A program made the translations under genes and the position numbers. From the NCBI GenBank assembly GCA_035943635.1, contig DASZBX010000064.1:106845-170844 (forward strand): DNA of 64,000 bases. Reading direction: 5' to 3'. This stretch comes from DASZBX01 sp035943635 (lineage in GTDB: Bacteria > Actinomycetota > Actinomycetes > Streptomycetales > Catenulisporaceae). Shown here piece after piece: positions 24,569 through 33,297 of the stretch. The notes under the pieces are model-generated. The model saw nothing but the letters and a program-made list of their open reading frames with translations. It had not been told where the DNA came from and ran no database searches. The number at the start of each line of letters is the position of its first letter. Position 1 is the first letter of the stretch.

Positions 24569-27301
24569 ATGGCGGCGAGGACGAGACGGCGCATCGCTGG
24601 CAGGCTGTGGACGCTCGTGGCGGTGTCGACGGCGGCGGCGCTGGCCACCGGCGTGGGCGTGATGCCGGCCGGGACCGCATGGGCGGCGCCCGCCGCCACC
24701 CGGCCGGTGGTGCAGGCGCCCGGGCGCCCGGCGGACTCCACCGGGTCGACCGGGGACACGATCTGCGCGCCCGGCGGCCAGAACGGGGCCGCGACCACGT
24801 GCACCGGCACCTTCGGCGGGGAGACCGGCTGGGACTGGTCCGCCGACGGCGGCGTCGGGGCGCAGAGCGGGCTGACCCCGACCGCCACGGTCAGTCAGAC
24901 CTCGAATCTGACGAACCAGGTGGTCGACGTCTCCTGGACCGGCTTCACCCCGGCCCTGATCTTCCCCGACGACAACCCCGCGAACGGGTTCAGCCCGGGG
25001 CAGACCGCCTACGCGATCGCCGTGTTCCAGTGCGCCGGAACCACGCCGCAGGATCTGGCCACGGACTGCAACGAGGCCTTCGCGGACACCGGCACGAGCA
25101 CCAGCGGGGCCGAGCCCACCGCGGTCGAGGGCTACGCCCAGTCCGGCACCTCCCAGGAGTTCACCGACTGCACCTCCGTCCCGGGCGACCCGGTGTGCGG
25201 CAGCGGCTCGACCTCCATCCAGGTGCAGACCTCCGTCCAGAACAGCGCCCTGGGCTGCGACGCCGCCCACGCCTGCTCGATCGTGGTGGAGCCGCTGTGG
25301 GGCGGGAACAGCTACGGCCTGCAGAACGGCGAGCCGGACGCGTGCGACGACCACAGCCTGGACCTGCCGCCGGACGACTACGCGATGGACGGCAACGACG
25401 GGTTCTACAACCCCTGTGCCTGGATGGACCGGATCGTGATCCCCATCGCCTTCTCGCCCACGCCCAGCCAGTACTGCCCGACCAGCGGATACCAGTTCAC
25501 CGCGGAGGGCTCGCCCGCCCTGGAGCGGGAGATGGAACAGTGGCAGCCGTCCTGGTGCACCAGCGGACAGAACAAGGTCGACTTCGACTTCGACTCCGGG
25601 GTCAACGAGTACCAGGCCCGCAGCGACTTCCTCAGCGGGAACTCGGCGCTGACCGCGGCCACGGACGTCGCGCTGGTGACCGACCCGCCCGCCGCCGACG
25701 CGGTCACGTCCTCCTCCAGACAGTTCACCTATGCGCCGGTCTCCAACACCGGGATCGTCGTCGCATACTACGTGGACGACCCGCAGACCAGTGAGCCGGT
25801 CACCGATATCGTGCTCGACGCCCGGCTGGTGGCGAAGCTGCTGACCGAGTCCTATTCGCTGGACTTCAACCAGTGCACGGCCGGCCAGACCACGCAGAGC
25901 GACGACTGCGACCCCGGGGTCGCGAACAACCCCCGGGACATCTTCGAGGACCCCGAATTCCTGAAACTGAACCCCGGGCACGGCTACGACTACACCGATG
26001 CCGGAACCACCGGCGACTTCCTGCCGATCGTGACCGCGGGAAACAGTGACATCACCTACGAGCTGACCCGGTGGGTGGAGTCCGACCCGGACGCCCGGGC
26101 CTTCCTCGAAGGCCGGCCCGACCCCTGGGGCATGCACGTGAACACCTACTACGAGACCGGCCAGCACTTCCCGATCTCCCAGTTCCAGGTGCTCGACCCC
26201 GGATACACGCTGACCGACCTGAGCAAGCTCAGCACGCCCGGATACAACGGCTACAACGTCACCATGCAGGTGGCGTGGAACCCGGTGACCGGGCTGGACA
26301 CGGTGGCACGGCAACTGGCCACCTGGACCGGCACCGCGCTGCAGTTCAACCCGCAGTGCAACGATCCCGAGGCGCCCCAGCCGCCGTGCAGTCCCGGGTT
26401 CTCGGCGAACAACCCGAAGGCCAAGCCCCAGCTGTTCTCCAAGCGCGGCCTGTTCGCGGTGATGGACCAGGGCACCGCGGACGCGCTGCAGTTCCCCACG
26501 GCCGAACTGGTCAACCCGGCCGGGAACCCCGAGGGGCCGACCGGGCCCGCGGAGTCCGCGGCGCTCAGCTCGATGCAGACCAACCCGGACAAGATCACCC
26601 AGTACCAGAACTTCGCCGCCACCTCCCCGAACGCCTATCCGCTGACCGAGGTGCAGTACGCCATGGTCCCGACCTGCGGACTGTCGGCGCCGGTGGCGCA
26701 GAGCGTGTCCTCCTTCCTGCATGACGTGATCGGCTCCCAGTACTACGGCACCCAGGTCGGGCAGATCCCGCCGTTCGGCGGCTACCTGACCCTCGACGAC
26801 GCCCAGGAAGCCCAGACGACGACTGCCGCGCAGCAGGTAGCCTCGCAGACCTGCGCCACGGCGCCGCCGGACACCACCGTCTCCGGCACCAAGCCGCCGG
26901 CCACGACCGGCACCGGGTCGAACACGGGCACCGGCACCGGCGCCGTCGGCCCGATCGCGCCGGTACCGACCACGCCCACGACTGGGGCCGCGACCACTGC
27001 CGCCACACCGAGCAGTGTGGCGACCCCGGACATCGAGCCGGTGGCGCTGGGCGAGAAGAGCCCGGACTCCTCGGGGGCCGCGCACATGCTGCTGCCGATC
27101 GCACTGATCCTCGGCGCGCTGCTGCTGCTCGGCGGGCCGCTGACCTACGCGCTCGGCACCGGCGCGCTCCGGCTGCCCACGCGGGCCGGCGCCGGCCCGG
27201 CGTCCCCGCCGGCCGGCGACGGCAGCGCCGCCGGGCCGCAACCGGACGTCTCCGCTCCGGCGCAGTCGCCGGAACCGCCACCGGGTGGCTTCGATGACTG
27301 A
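24569..27301 (+). CDS. large membrane-anchored PstS-like binding protein
   Basis: 910 residues from an ATG with GGAGG upstream. A signal peptide (~1-42) is followed by an Ig-like N-terminal region (VVDVSWTGFTPALIF, then VFQCAGTTPQDLA) and a PBP-like domain at ~370-620 (PVSNTGIVVAYYVDD, IVTAGNSDITYELTRWVESD). A Thr/Gly/Pro-rich stalk (~770-830) leads to one C-terminal membrane helix (LLPIALILGALLLLGGPLTY) and a short basic tail. It is about twice the usual PstS length and cell-anchored. It overlaps pstC by 8 bp. A role in phosphate capture is inferred from the operon. Confidence 0.82.
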   Translation: MAARTRRRIAGRLWTLVAVSTAAALATGVGVMPAGTAWAAPAATRPVVQAPGRPADSTGSTGDTICAPGGQNGAATTCTGTFGGETGWDWSADGGVGAQSGLTPTATVSQTSNLTNQVVDVSWTGFTPALIFPDDNPANGFSPGQTAYAIAVFQCAGTTPQDLATDCNEAFADTGTSTSGAEPTAVEGYAQSGTSQEFTDCTSVPGDPVCGSGSTSIQVQTSVQNSALGCDAAHACSIVVEPLWGGNSYGLQNGEPDACDDHSLDLPPDDYAMDGNDGFYNPCAWMDRIVIPIAFSPTPSQYCPTSGYQFTAEGSPALEREMEQWQPSWCTSGQNKVDFDFDSGVNEYQARSDFLSGNSALTAATDVALVTDPPAADAVTSSSRQFTYAPVSNTGIVVAYYVDDPQTSEPVTDIVLDARLVAKLLTESYSLDFNQCTAGQTTQSDDCDPGVANNPRDIFEDPEFLKLNPGHGYDYTDAGTTGDFLPIVTAGNSDITYELTRWVESDPDARAFLEGRPDPWGMHVNTYYETGQHFPISQFQVLDPGYTLTDLSKLSTPGYNGYNVTMQVAWNPVTGLDTVARQLATWTGTALQFNPQCNDPEAPQPPCSPGFSANNPKAKPQLFSKRGLFAVMDQGTADALQFPTAELVNPAGNPEGPTGPAESAALSSMQTNPDKITQYQNFAATSPNAYPLTEVQYAMVPTCGLSAPVAQSVSSFLHDVIGSQYYGTQVGQIPPFGGYLTLDDAQEAQTTTAAQQVASQTCATAPPDTTVSGTKPPATTGTGSNTGTGTGAVGPIAPVPTTPTTGAATTAATPSSVATPDIEPVALGEKSPDSSGAAHMLLPIALILGALLLLGGPLTYALGTGALRLPTRAGAGPASPPAGDGSAAGPQPDVSAPAQSPEPPPGGFDD

Positions 27302-28355
27302 TTTCACGCGTCCGCTCGGGCCCGGCTCGGGCACGGACCCGGACCCCGATCCGGACCCTGACATGGACCTTTACCCGCCCGCGGCGGACTCGGACGTCCC
27401 GCGCGAGATCGTGGCCGCGATCACCCGCGGCGACCGGGTCTTCCGGATGGTGCTGCGCGGCGGCGGACTGGCCGTGTTCGTGATCACCGGGCTGATCCTG
27501 GTGTTCCTGGTCTCCCAGTCCTCCGGCGCGTTCGGCAAGATGGGCCTGGGATTCTTCACCACCTCCACCTGGCTGGTGCAGGAGAACAGGTTCGGCATCG
27601 CCTCGATCCTGCCGGACGGCGTGCTGATCGCCCTGATCGCGCTGCTGATCGCGATCCCGGTGGCGCTGGCCGCGGCGCTGTTCGTGTCCGAATACGCCCC
27701 GGTGGTGCTGCGCCGGCCGCTGATCTCGCTGATCGACCTGATGGCGGCGATCCCCAGCATCGTGTACGCGCTGTGGGGGGTGTACTTCCTGGAACCGAGG
27801 ATCATCGGGCTGGCCCGCTGGCTGTCGGACCACACCGGATCCTGGTTCCCGCCGCTCAAGGTGGCCGCCGGCGACGCGCAGGTGCTGTTCTCCTCCTCGC
27901 CGTTCATCGCCGGGTTCGTGGTCTCCCTGATGGTCGTGCCGATCATCGCCTCGATCTGCCGCGAGGTCTTCTCCCAGGCACCGCAGGGCGAGCGGGAGGC
28001 CGCGTACGCGCTCGGGTCCAGCCGGTGGGGGATGATCCGCACCGTGGTGCTGCCCTACGGGCGCGGCGGCATGATCGGCGCCATCATGCTCGGCTTCGGC
28101 AGGGCGATGGGGGAGACCATCGCGGTCTCGCTGATCATCTCGCCGGTGTTCCTGGTCAACTGGCACGTGCTGGGCACCGGCGGCATGTCGATCCCGGCGC
28201 TGATCGCCCTGCGCTACACCGAGTCGACCCCGGAGATGCTCTCCGCGCTGATGGCGGCCGGCCTGGTCCTGTTCCTGGTCACGCTCGCCGTCAACGCCCT
28301 GGCCGGCGTGATCATCACCCGCTCCCGCTCCGGGCTGCAGACGGCCGAGGGATGA
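27294..28355 (+). CDS. pstC: phosphate ABC transporter permease PstC
   Basis: 353 residues from the ATG at 27294, inside the end of the preceding gene (a GTG at 27285 is an alternative). About six membrane helices begin with LAVFVITGLILVFLVSQSSG. It shows the BPD_transp_1 EAA loop (EREAAYALGSSRWGMIRTVV, then GAIMLGFGRAMGETIAVSLI). VYALWGVYFL and PFIAGFVVSLMVVPIIASI are typical PstC stretches. It forms the channel with PstA and is energised by PstB (32245). Confidence 0.95.
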   Translation: MTDFTRPLGPGSGTDPDPDPDPDMDLYPPAADSDVPREIVAAITRGDRVFRMVLRGGGLAVFVITGLILVFLVSQSSGAFGKMGLGFFTTSTWLVQENRFGIASILPDGVLIALIALLIAIPVALAAALFVSEYAPVVLRRPLISLIDLMAAIPSIVYALWGVYFLEPRIIGLARWLSDHTGSWFPPLKVAAGDAQVLFSSSPFIAGFVVSLMVVPIIASICREVFSQAPQGEREAAYALGSSRWGMIRTVVLPYGRGGMIGAIMLGFGRAMGETIAVSLIISPVFLVNWHVLGTGGMSIPALIALRYTESTPEMLSALMAAGLVLFLVTLAVNALAGVIITRSRSGLQTAEG

Positions 28356-28362
28356 CCCGACC

Positions 28363-29595
28363 ATGACACAGACGCTACCCGCGGCCGCCCCGCCCGCCGG
28401 GGCCGGCCGCCCGGCACCCGCCACGGAGCCGGACCCCGGCCCGCGGCCCGGCCCGCGCGGCCGCGGCGGCCCGGACCCCGACCTGGACCGCCGGGTCAGG
28501 CTGCGCTCGTTCTCCGCGGAGAGCCTGGGCATCCTGCTCGGGTCCGCGGCCGCGGCGCTCGGACTGACCTGGCTCGTCTACGAGCAGCTGCTGCCGCTGA
28601 CCGGGGCGCTGGGCTTCTGGCTGGTCTGGTACGTGCTCTTCCTGACCCTGCACGGCGCGGTCACCGGGCTGCTCTGGGGCCGCCCGGCGGTGGCGGACCG
28701 GCTCATCGCCGTCATGATGGCCACCGCCGGACTGCTGATCGTGTTCGTCATCGTCGACCAGATCGCCTACACCGCCGCCACCGGGCACGCCGCGCTGCAA
28801 CATGCCAACTTCTTCACCCAGACCATGGCGAAGACCGGACCACTCGACCCGCTCACCAGCGGCGGCGTGCTGCACGCAATGGTCGGCTCGCTGGAGCAGA
28901 TGGCGATCGCCACCCTGCTCTCGGTGCCGCTCGGGGTGCTCGCGGCCCTGTTCCTGACCGAGATCGGCGGCCGGCCGGCCCGGCCGGTGCGCGCGCTGAT
29001 CCAGGCGATGACCTCGCTCCCGGAGATCATCGCCGGCCTGTTCATCTACGCCCTGTTCATCCTCACCTTCGGACTGCGCCAGTCCGGGTTCGCGGCCGGC
29101 CTCGCGCTGACCGTGATGATGATCCCGTTCGTCGCCCGCGGCTCCGAGGTGATGCTGCGATTGGTGCCCAACCACCTGCGCGAGGCGTCCTTCGCGCTCG
29201 GGGCCAGCCAGTTCCGCACCGTCTGGACCGTGGTGCTGCCGACCGCGCGCTCCGGCCTGACCACGGCGATCGTGCTCGGCATGGCCCGTGCCATCGGCGA
29301 GACGGCGCCGGTGCTGCTGACCTCGGGCCTGAACCGGTTCATGAACGGCAACGCGCTCAGCGGCTGGCAGACCAGCCTGCCGCTGTACATCTACGACGCG
29401 GTGCGCCAACCGCAGGCCGCGATGATCCAACGCGGCTTCGGCGCCGCCCTGGTCCTGATCATCGTGGTGCTGGTCCTGTTCACCGTCGCCCGGATGGCCG
29501 GCGGCAAGGCGCCGGGCGAGCTCACCCGCCGACAGCGCCGGCAGATCGCCCGCGACCTGCGCTCCGACAATCTGAAAGGGGCCGAGAATGGCTAA
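28363..29595 (+). CDS. pstA: phosphate ABC transporter permease PstA
   Basis: 410 residues, 7 bp after pstC. A ~45-residue Pro/Arg-rich cytoplasmic leader precedes the membrane part. The C-terminal transporter domain shows IATLLSVPLGVLAALFLTEI, TSLPEIIAGLFIYALFIL and the EAA loop LREASFALGASQFRTVWTVV, followed by GMARAIGETAPVLLTSGLN. It is somewhat longer than ordinary PstA (about 300) because of extra N-terminal helices. It overlaps the next gene by 8 bp, indicating translational coupling. Confidence 0.95.
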   Translation: MTQTLPAAAPPAGAGRPAPATEPDPGPRPGPRGRGGPDPDLDRRVRLRSFSAESLGILLGSAAAALGLTWLVYEQLLPLTGALGFWLVWYVLFLTLHGAVTGLLWGRPAVADRLIAVMMATAGLLIVFVIVDQIAYTAATGHAALQHANFFTQTMAKTGPLDPLTSGGVLHAMVGSLEQMAIATLLSVPLGVLAALFLTEIGGRPARPVRALIQAMTSLPEIIAGLFIYALFILTFGLRQSGFAAGLALTVMMIPFVARGSEVMLRLVPNHLREASFALGASQFRTVWTVVLPTARSGLTTAIVLGMARAIGETAPVLLTSGLNRFMNGNALSGWQTSLPLYIYDAVRQPQAAMIQRGFGAALVLIIVVLVLFTVARMAGGKAPGELTRRQRRQIARDLRSDNLKGAENG

Positions 29596-31237
29596 GCCCG
29601 GGTTCCGCCGGTTCGTCATCGTGCTCACCGCGGCCCTGCTGTCCGCCGGCACCGTGCCCGGCCTGGCGCTCCCGCCGGCCGAGGCCGCGAGCTCTTCCTA
29701 CGTGGAACTGCAGGGGGACGGCTCGTCCTGGGCCGAGCCGGCGATCACCCAGTGGGCCCGCGACATGGTCGCCGACGGCATCGACATCAACTACACCGGC
29801 GACGGCTCGGCCGAGGGCCGCGAGCACTACATCGAGGACCAGAACGACTTCGCCGGATCCGACATCGCGTTCCTGAAACAGGGCGACCCGTTCGGCGGCG
29901 GGGTCGAACAGACCGGCTGGAACTACTCCTACATCCCGATCGTCGCCGGCGGCACCACGTTCATGTACAACCTGGTCGTCGGCGGGAAGAAGATCACGAA
30001 CCTGCGGCTGTCCGGCCCGACCCTGGCCAAGATCTTCACCGGGCAGATCACCAACTGGGCCGATCCGGCGGTCACCCGGGACTACGGCGCGCAGCTGCCG
30101 AGCCAGCCGATCACCGTGGTCACCCGGTCGGACGGCTCCGGCGCGAGCTACATGTTCACCCGCTGGCTGTCGGTCCAGTACGCCTCGCTGTGGAACTCCT
30201 TCTGCGCGGCGCACGGCGGCCCGAGCCCCTGCCCGCCGACCGAGTTCTACCCCGGGTTCGGCGCCTCGATCCAGAAAGACGGCTCGGACCAGGTCGCTGC
30301 GTTCCTCGCCTCGCCGATCAGCGAGGGCGCGATCGGCTACGACGAGTACTCCTACGCCCTGAGCTACGGGCTGCCCGCGGTCAAGATGCTCAACGCGGCC
30401 GGCTACTACACGCTGCCGACGCCGTCGAACGTGGCCATCGCCCTGCAGGCCGCCGTCATCGACGAGAACCCGGGCGACGTCAACTTCCTGATGCAGGATC
30501 TCGACAAGGTCTACACCTACAATGACCCGCGCACCTATCCGCTCTCCAGCTACAGCTACCTGGTCATCCCGCGGGACACCGGCGGCGGCCTGAACAACGT
30601 GCCGCCGCCGTCCTGGAGCACCGCCAAGGCCGCGACCTTGAGCACGTGGCTCAACTATGTGCTCTGCAGCGCCCAGCAGACCTCGGGGCAGCTCGGCTAC
30701 TCGCCGCTGCCGAAGAACCTGGTCGTCGGCGGGTTCCTCCAGGTCGACCACGTACCCGGGCACACTGCGACGCCGGACCTGAACCAGCCGGGCACCTGCG
30801 CGGACCCGACCTTCGACAAGGGCGCGAACACCCTGATCACCCAGGCGCCGCAGCCCAGCCCGTGCGACTTCCACACCGCGCCGCTCACCTGCACGGTCCA
30901 GGGCGGCAAGCCGGTCTCGACCGGCCCCGGTGGTTCCTCCGCCGGTTCGGGCGGCGCCGGGACCGGGGCGGGCGCCGGACCCGGGACGGCCGTCGGCGCG
31001 TCCGGCGCGTCCGGCACACCCGGGCCGGGGGTCACGGCCGGCAGCCAGAGCGGCGATACCGGATCCGGGGGAACGACGAGTGACTCCGCGCCGGTCTACG
31101 CCGTTCCGGTGACCGTCGAAGCGGCCTCCGACCAGCAGATGACACTCGCCACGCTCACCGTCCTGGAACTGCTCGCCGCGGTGGCGGCGCCGGCCGTGGT
31201 CGGCATCTGGCTGCAACGGCGCCGGAAGCGGAGGTGA
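29588..31237 (+). CDS. pstS: phosphate-binding protein PstS, C-terminally membrane-anchored
   Basis: 549 residues from the ATG at 29588. The signal peptide covers ~1-35 (ends AEAAS). The PBP-like domain is clear: ELQGDGSSWAEPAITQWARD, INYTGDGSAEGREHY, DFAGSDIAFL, LSGPTLAKIFTGQITNW and VTRSDGSGASYMFTRWL, the last being the phosphate-binding Ser-Gly-x-x loop. A Gly/Ser/Ala linker (~445-510) leads to a membrane helix (LTVLELLAAVAAPAVVGIWL) and an RRRKRR stop-transfer tail. Classical PstS is a lipoprotein; anchoring here is by a C-terminal helix. Confidence 0.92.
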   Translation: MAKPGFRRFVIVLTAALLSAGTVPGLALPPAEAASSSYVELQGDGSSWAEPAITQWARDMVADGIDINYTGDGSAEGREHYIEDQNDFAGSDIAFLKQGDPFGGGVEQTGWNYSYIPIVAGGTTFMYNLVVGGKKITNLRLSGPTLAKIFTGQITNWADPAVTRDYGAQLPSQPITVVTRSDGSGASYMFTRWLSVQYASLWNSFCAAHGGPSPCPPTEFYPGFGASIQKDGSDQVAAFLASPISEGAIGYDEYSYALSYGLPAVKMLNAAGYYTLPTPSNVAIALQAAVIDENPGDVNFLMQDLDKVYTYNDPRTYPLSSYSYLVIPRDTGGGLNNVPPPSWSTAKAATLSTWLNYVLCSAQQTSGQLGYSPLPKNLVVGGFLQVDHVPGHTATPDLNQPGTCADPTFDKGANTLITQAPQPSPCDFHTAPLTCTVQGGKPVSTGPGGSSAGSGGAGTGAGAGPGTAVGASGASGTPGPGVTAGSQSGDTGSGGTTSDSAPVYAVPVTVEAASDQQMTLATLTVLELLAAVAAPAVVGIWLQRRRKRR

Positions 31238-31239
31238 CC

Positions 31240-32217
31240 ATGTCGATGTCGGAAACCACCGAAGCGGCCGCCGGGGAGTCGTCCTGGCCGGACGGGCCCG
31301 AGGCCGAGCCCGAGGCCCGGCCGGACCCGTCGGCTGAGGCCGAGCCGCTCGCGCCCCGGCCGAGCCTGCCGCCGCGGCCGGCCCGCCGGCCGCGCGAGCG
31401 CACCCCGATGCCGCCTGCGGTGCACGCGGTCGCGGTGAGCGTATTCCTGCTCGGCGCCCTGATCCTCGGATTCTTCGTGTACTTCTACGGGCTTTCCGGA
31501 CTGGCCGAGCAGCGGGACCAGACGGTGCTCTACAAGACCTTCGCCGGCCGGCTGGCCCTGGCCACCGCACCGGTCGGGCCGGCCGCCCAAGGCTCGCCGG
31601 TGGCCATCGTGGCCATCCCGGCCCTGGGCATATCCCATCTGGTCGTCGTGGAGGGAACCACGTCCAACGACCTGACGGCCGGCCCCGGGCACCTGCGTTC
31701 GACGGTGCTGCCGGGCCAGGGCGGGGTCAGCGTGGTCTTCGGCCGGGTGGCCGGTTTCGGCGCACCGTTCGCCCACCTGATGCGGCTGAACCGGGGCGAC
31801 CGGATCACCGTCACCACCGGCCAGGGCGTCGCCACCTACACGGTCGAGTCCTTCGGCACCTCGGCGAAACCGCCGCCCGACCACACCGCGAACCGGCTCG
31901 TGCTGGAGACCGGTGACAACGCCCTGGTGCCGCAGTCGGCGGTCGAGGTCAGCGCGGACCTGATCTCGATCGTGCAGCCGAGTCCGGGCGGCCTGCCCGA
32001 GCTCTCGGCGCCGGAGAACCAGCTCGCCGGGGACCCCGGCGACCTGGACACCCTGCTGCTGTGGTCCCAGGCGCTGCTGTTCGCCTCGGTCGGCGCGACG
32101 GTGGCCGCGAACCGCTGGAACCGGTGGGCGACATATCTGTGCGCGACCCCGGTGGTGCTCACCCTGACGTGGTTGATCTACGAGAACCTCGCGGCGCTGC
32201 TGCCGAACCTGTACTGA
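31240..32217 (+). CDS. sortase-like membrane protein lacking the catalytic His and Cys
   Basis: 325 residues from the ATG at 31240 (GGAGG six bases upstream). A Pro/Glu-rich cytoplasmic region (~1-65) is followed by a membrane helix (AVAVSVFLLGALILGFFVYF). The extracellular domain (~110-255) follows the class E sortase pattern: VAIPALGISHLVVVEGTTSN, DLTAGPGHLRSTVLPGQGG, APFAHLMRLNRGDRITVTT, then YTVESFG. The catalytic GHR is replaced by VVFGRV, and the TLxTC strand by NRLVLETGDN, so neither His nor Cys is present. Two more helices end the protein. Transpeptidase activity is not expected; a scaffold or sensor role in the pst operon is inference. Confidence 0.75.
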   Translation: MSMSETTEAAAGESSWPDGPEAEPEARPDPSAEAEPLAPRPSLPPRPARRPRERTPMPPAVHAVAVSVFLLGALILGFFVYFYGLSGLAEQRDQTVLYKTFAGRLALATAPVGPAAQGSPVAIVAIPALGISHLVVVEGTTSNDLTAGPGHLRSTVLPGQGGVSVVFGRVAGFGAPFAHLMRLNRGDRITVTTGQGVATYTVESFGTSAKPPPDHTANRLVLETGDNALVPQSAVEVSADLISIVQPSPGGLPELSAPENQLAGDPGDLDTLLLWSQALLFASVGATVAANRWNRWATYLCATPVVLTLTWLIYENLAALLPNLY

Positions 32218-32244
32218 GAAGCCGTCCTTGAGGAGCACAGCTCG

Positions 32245-33105
32245 ATGAGCACTCTTGATGAAACCGAGTCGATCGGCGTCGCGCAGCCGCTGGAGCCGGG
32301 CGCGGAGGAGCCGGGCCGCGAGCCGGAGCCCGGCGCGCTGCTCGGGCTCGAGGCCAGGGCGGTGTCGGCCTGGTTCGGCACGCACAAGGTTCTGGAACAG
32401 GTCTCGCTGGTCATGGCGCCCGGCGAGGTGACGGCGCTGATCGGGCCCTCGGGCTGTGGGAAGTCCACCTTTCTGCGCATCCTCAACCGGATGCACGAGA
32501 TGGTCCGCAGCGCGGCGCTGGCCGGCGAGGTCCTGCTCGGGGACAGCGATATCTACCGTTCCTCCACCCTCCCCGCAGACGTGCGCAAGCGCATCGGCAT
32601 GGTGTTCCAGAAGCCGAACCCGTTCCCGGCGATGTCCATCTACGACAACGTCGCCAGCGGCCTGAAGCTGGCCCGGATCAAGGTCGACGACCGGGACGCC
32701 GTGGTCGAGGACGCGCTGCGCCGGGCCGGCCTGTGGAACGAGGTGGCCCGGCGGCTGCGTACGCCCGGCGGCGCCCTGTCCGGCGGCCAGCAGCAGCGCC
32801 TGTGCATCGCCCGCTCGCTCGCGGTCCGCCCGGACGTGCTGCTGATGGACGAACCGTGCTCCGCCCTGGACCCCGGTTCGACCCGCCGGATCGAGGAGAC
32901 CATCGCCCAGCTCGCCGGCGAGGTCACCATCGTGATCGTCACCCACAACATGCAGCAGGCGGCCCGGGTTTCCCGCACCTGCGCGTTCTTCCTCGCCGAC
33001 GACGAGACTCCCGGCCACATCGTCGAGGCCGGACCGACCGACCGGATTTTCGACAACCCACGTGACCCACGGACCGCGGACTACATCAACGGCCGATTCG
33101 GGTGA
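32245..33105 (+). CDS. pstB: phosphate ABC transporter ATPase PstB
   Basis: 286 residues, 27 bp after the sortase-like gene. It has Walker A GPSGCGKST (~70), the Q-loop (GMVFQKPNPFPAMSIYDNVA, characteristic of PstB), the signature LSGGQQQRLCIARSLA, Walker B VLLMDEPCSALDP and the H-loop VIVTHNMQQAARVS. It ends with ADYINGRFG, the usual PstB C-terminus. A ~35-residue acidic N-terminal extension is atypical. It closes the pst operon; no phoU follows. Confidence 0.95.
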   Translation: MSTLDETESIGVAQPLEPGAEEPGREPEPGALLGLEARAVSAWFGTHKVLEQVSLVMAPGEVTALIGPSGCGKSTFLRILNRMHEMVRSAALAGEVLLGDSDIYRSSTLPADVRKRIGMVFQKPNPFPAMSIYDNVASGLKLARIKVDDRDAVVEDALRRAGLWNEVARRLRTPGGALSGGQQQRLCIARSLAVRPDVLLMDEPCSALDPGSTRRIEETIAQLAGEVTIVIVTHNMQQAARVSRTCAFFLADDETPGHIVEAGPTDRIFDNPRDPRTADYINGRFG

Positions 33106-33297
33106 AGTCGCGAGGCGACCACCGGGTGCGTCCAGTGGCGAAAGGAGCGCAGGAGCCCGGCCCGGCAGCCATCTTCTACGGCCATGCCTTCCCCGTCGTC
33201 ACCACGGTGCAGGTGTGCTTCCGCGGGCATCTGACCGGAAGCCACCGAAGTCAGTTCGGCGGATCCTTGCTGCGCCGCGGCAGGAGATTGTGCCGTG

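Noticed and set aside
24344..27364. 1006-residue minus-strand frame opposite the 910-residue PstS-like gene
   Set aside because: No recognisable motif or signal peptide; composition is a mirror of the real coding strand.
33106..33297. Possible phoU or small gene after pstB
   Set aside because: The gap has only low-quality frames; pstB and the phospholipase gene converge here.
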